NCBI GenBank assembly: GCA_937967775.1
Contig: CALCJH010000091.1
Coordinates: forward strand, 1-6,186
Direction: 5' to 3'
Length of the DNA stretch: 6,186 nt
Source of the DNA: an uncultured bacterium
Lineage (GTDB): Bacteria > Armatimonadota > UBA5829 > DSUL01
The stretch's first letter is position 1. Every line of letters starts with the position of its first letter. This document shows, piece after piece, positions 5,025 through 6,186 of this stretch. The position numbers were made by a program, and so were the translations under genes. A model generated the notes under the pieces. The model ran no database searches. It was not told the DNA's origin and saw only the letters and a list, made by a program, of their open reading frames with translations.

Positions 5025-6186
5025 TTGAACGACTTGAGACCTGCAGCACGGATTCTGCTGGCGGCGGGGGCGCTTCTGTGTGCGGCGCCCGCGCAGGCGG
5101 CTCTGACATTTCTGTGGCCGCGCAACAACAGCGTGGTGCGCGAAAGCGTGAACGTGGCGGTGGACGCGGCAAGCGTCCCGGCCGACGCTTACATCACCTT
5201 CCACCTGAATGATGTCTTCATGGTGGCGGTGGGCACGCCCGGCACGGTGTCGGGCGGGCGGAAAGCGTTCGTCTGGCTCTGGGACACACGCGAGCCCGTG
5301 AACCTGGGTGCTCCGAATGACCCGCCGCGGCGGCCGGAAGACGGCCAGTATCAGATCCGCGCGCAGGCGGTCACTGGGGATGGCCGTGTGGTGGACTCCG
5401 GCACGGTTACCGTGCGCCTGGCCAACCGGGTGACCAGTGTCTCGCCGGACACGCCGGTCAGCCTCAGATATCGCTACAGCGTGGGAGCCGCCCGCCGCTA
5501 TGCGGTGCGCATCGGAGTGACGGTTTCAGAGATGGGTGGCGCTCCCATCTCTAGCAATCAGGAGATCCAGACCGTTTCTTATACCGGGCTGATGTCTGTG
5601 GCGGACGTTCGCGACGCGGACCGTGCCCTCATCCGCTATCGTCCGTCGGACACCAATCTGCGGCGCTTCGGCCGTCTCATACGGTTCTTCCCGGGGTTCG
5701 AGGACGGCTCGCTCTACGAGCTGGTGGACTCTCGCGGAAATGTGCTGGATAGCGATCTGTTCAGCACCGCGGGCATTAAGGCCGATCCCTCGTTCGGAGT
5801 GGATTACCGCACGTCGCTCCCCCGTGTGCCGGTGGCTGCGGGTGGTCAGTGGCAAGGCGCCTTCACCTTCTCGCTCCCCGCAATGGGCACGGCCGCCCGG
5901 CTGGATGCCGACTTCGCACTGGAAGGCCTGGAGTGGGCTGGCGGCCGCGAGTGTGCGCGCATCGGTTCAAAGTTCTCGGGCACGGCGGACTTCCAGTTCC
6001 GGCAGGTGGGTCAGGAAACGCAGAGCGGCGGGGGCGACTTCGGTCCGTTCGGAGGCGCAATGGGCACTGCGGGGGGCGCTTCACGTCCCGCGCGGGTCAA
6101 CGGGACGGCTACCGACTGGTTCGCGTTCCGGACGGGGGACCTCGTCCGCCGGGAAGCCACCATCGAACTGGACGCGTTCATGGATT
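5025..6186 (+). CDS. Exported protein of unknown function with N-terminal Ig-like domain, C-terminus beyond window
   Basis: The reading frame is open to the window edge (387 complete codons) but has no ATG near its beginning. The most likely start is TTG at 5025, giving MNDLRPAARILLAAGALLCA followed by APAQA, a textbook signal peptide with cleavage after residue 25. The nearby GGGAG (5018-5022) is too close to this TTG and would suit the in-frame TTG at 5034 better, so the exact start is uncertain. Residues of about 26-132 look like a bacterial Ig-like domain: LTFLWPRNNSVV.ESVNVAV, FVWLWDT, DGQYQIRAQAVTGDGRVVDS and TVTVRLAN give the usual strand order. The rest (from LRYRYSVGAARRYAVRIGV) resembles exported DUF6263-like proteins only vaguely, and I do not assign it. 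A low-complexity Gly-rich stretch lies at about residues 336-355. It follows xylA on the same strand and probably works in the periplasm or on the surface. Confidence 0.78.
   Translation, partial: MNDLRPAARILLAAGALLCAAPAQAALTFLWPRNNSVVRESVNVAVDAASVPADAYITFHLNDVFMVAVGTPGTVSGGRKAFVWLWDTREPVNLGAPNDPPRRPEDGQYQIRAQAVTGDGRVVDSGTVTVRLANRVTSVSPDTPVSLRYRYSVGAARRYAVRIGVTVSEMGGAPISSNQEIQTVSYTGLMSVADVRDADRALIRYRPSDTNLRRFGRLIRFFPGFEDGSLYELVDSRGNVLDSDLFSTAGIKADPSFGVDYRTSLPRVPVAAGGQWQGAFTFSLPAMGTAARLDADFALEGLEWAGGRECARIGSKFSGTADFQFRQVGQETQSGGGDFGPFGGAMGTAGGASRPARVNGTATDWFAFRTGDLVRREATIELDAFMD

Noticed and set aside
4716..5204. Minus-strand 162-codon open frame across the end of xylA and the next gene
   Set aside because: It crosses the long inverted repeat and runs antisense to two genes, with no ribosome site or recognisable domain.

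Overview
The window is G+C-rich and looks like a stretch of chromosome from a free-living diderm bacterium. The gene content includes a long-leader type II/IV prepilin of the DUF1559-like kind, several Sec-exported proteins with no clear family, and an actinobacterial/Thermus-type xylose isomerase. This recalls Armatimonadota or relatives (possibly Planctomycetota/Verrucomicrobiota-like lineages). That placement is an inference from gene style only. No rRNA, tRNA, insertion sequence, integrase, CRISPR array or phage module is visible.

Layout. The left third (1-1699) is read from the minus strand. It holds a secreted protein of unknown function with an OB-fold-like C-terminus (587-1699), followed by a prepilin-like gene (1-503, cut by the window edge). 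A strong GC hairpin lies between them. A 304-base divergent intergenic region (1700-2003) carries an extended -10 promoter for the minus-strand genes, a possible start-codon-occluding leader hairpin, a short tandem direct repeat and three palindromes. The right two thirds are read from the plus strand: a secreted amidase-like protein (2004-3572), xylose isomerase xylA (3702-4871), and a secreted protein with an N-terminal Ig-like domain (5025 to the right edge). A 17-bp inverted repeat separates xylA from the last gene.

How the genes fit together. Four of the five proteins carry export or prepilin signals, so the locus is mainly about the envelope and cell surface. xylA is the only cytoplasmic enzyme. 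It has no xylulokinase, xylose transporter or regulator beside it here, so this is not a standard xyl operon.

The most notable points are two atypical active sites. XylA keeps every canonical catalytic and metal residue except the Asp245 metal-1 ligand, which is His. The amidase domain lacks the usual first zinc-ligand His motif and is fused to a large N-terminal domain of unknown function. I see no clear evidence of a wholly new multi-gene system. The best leads are these two variant enzymes and the structured intergenic regions.
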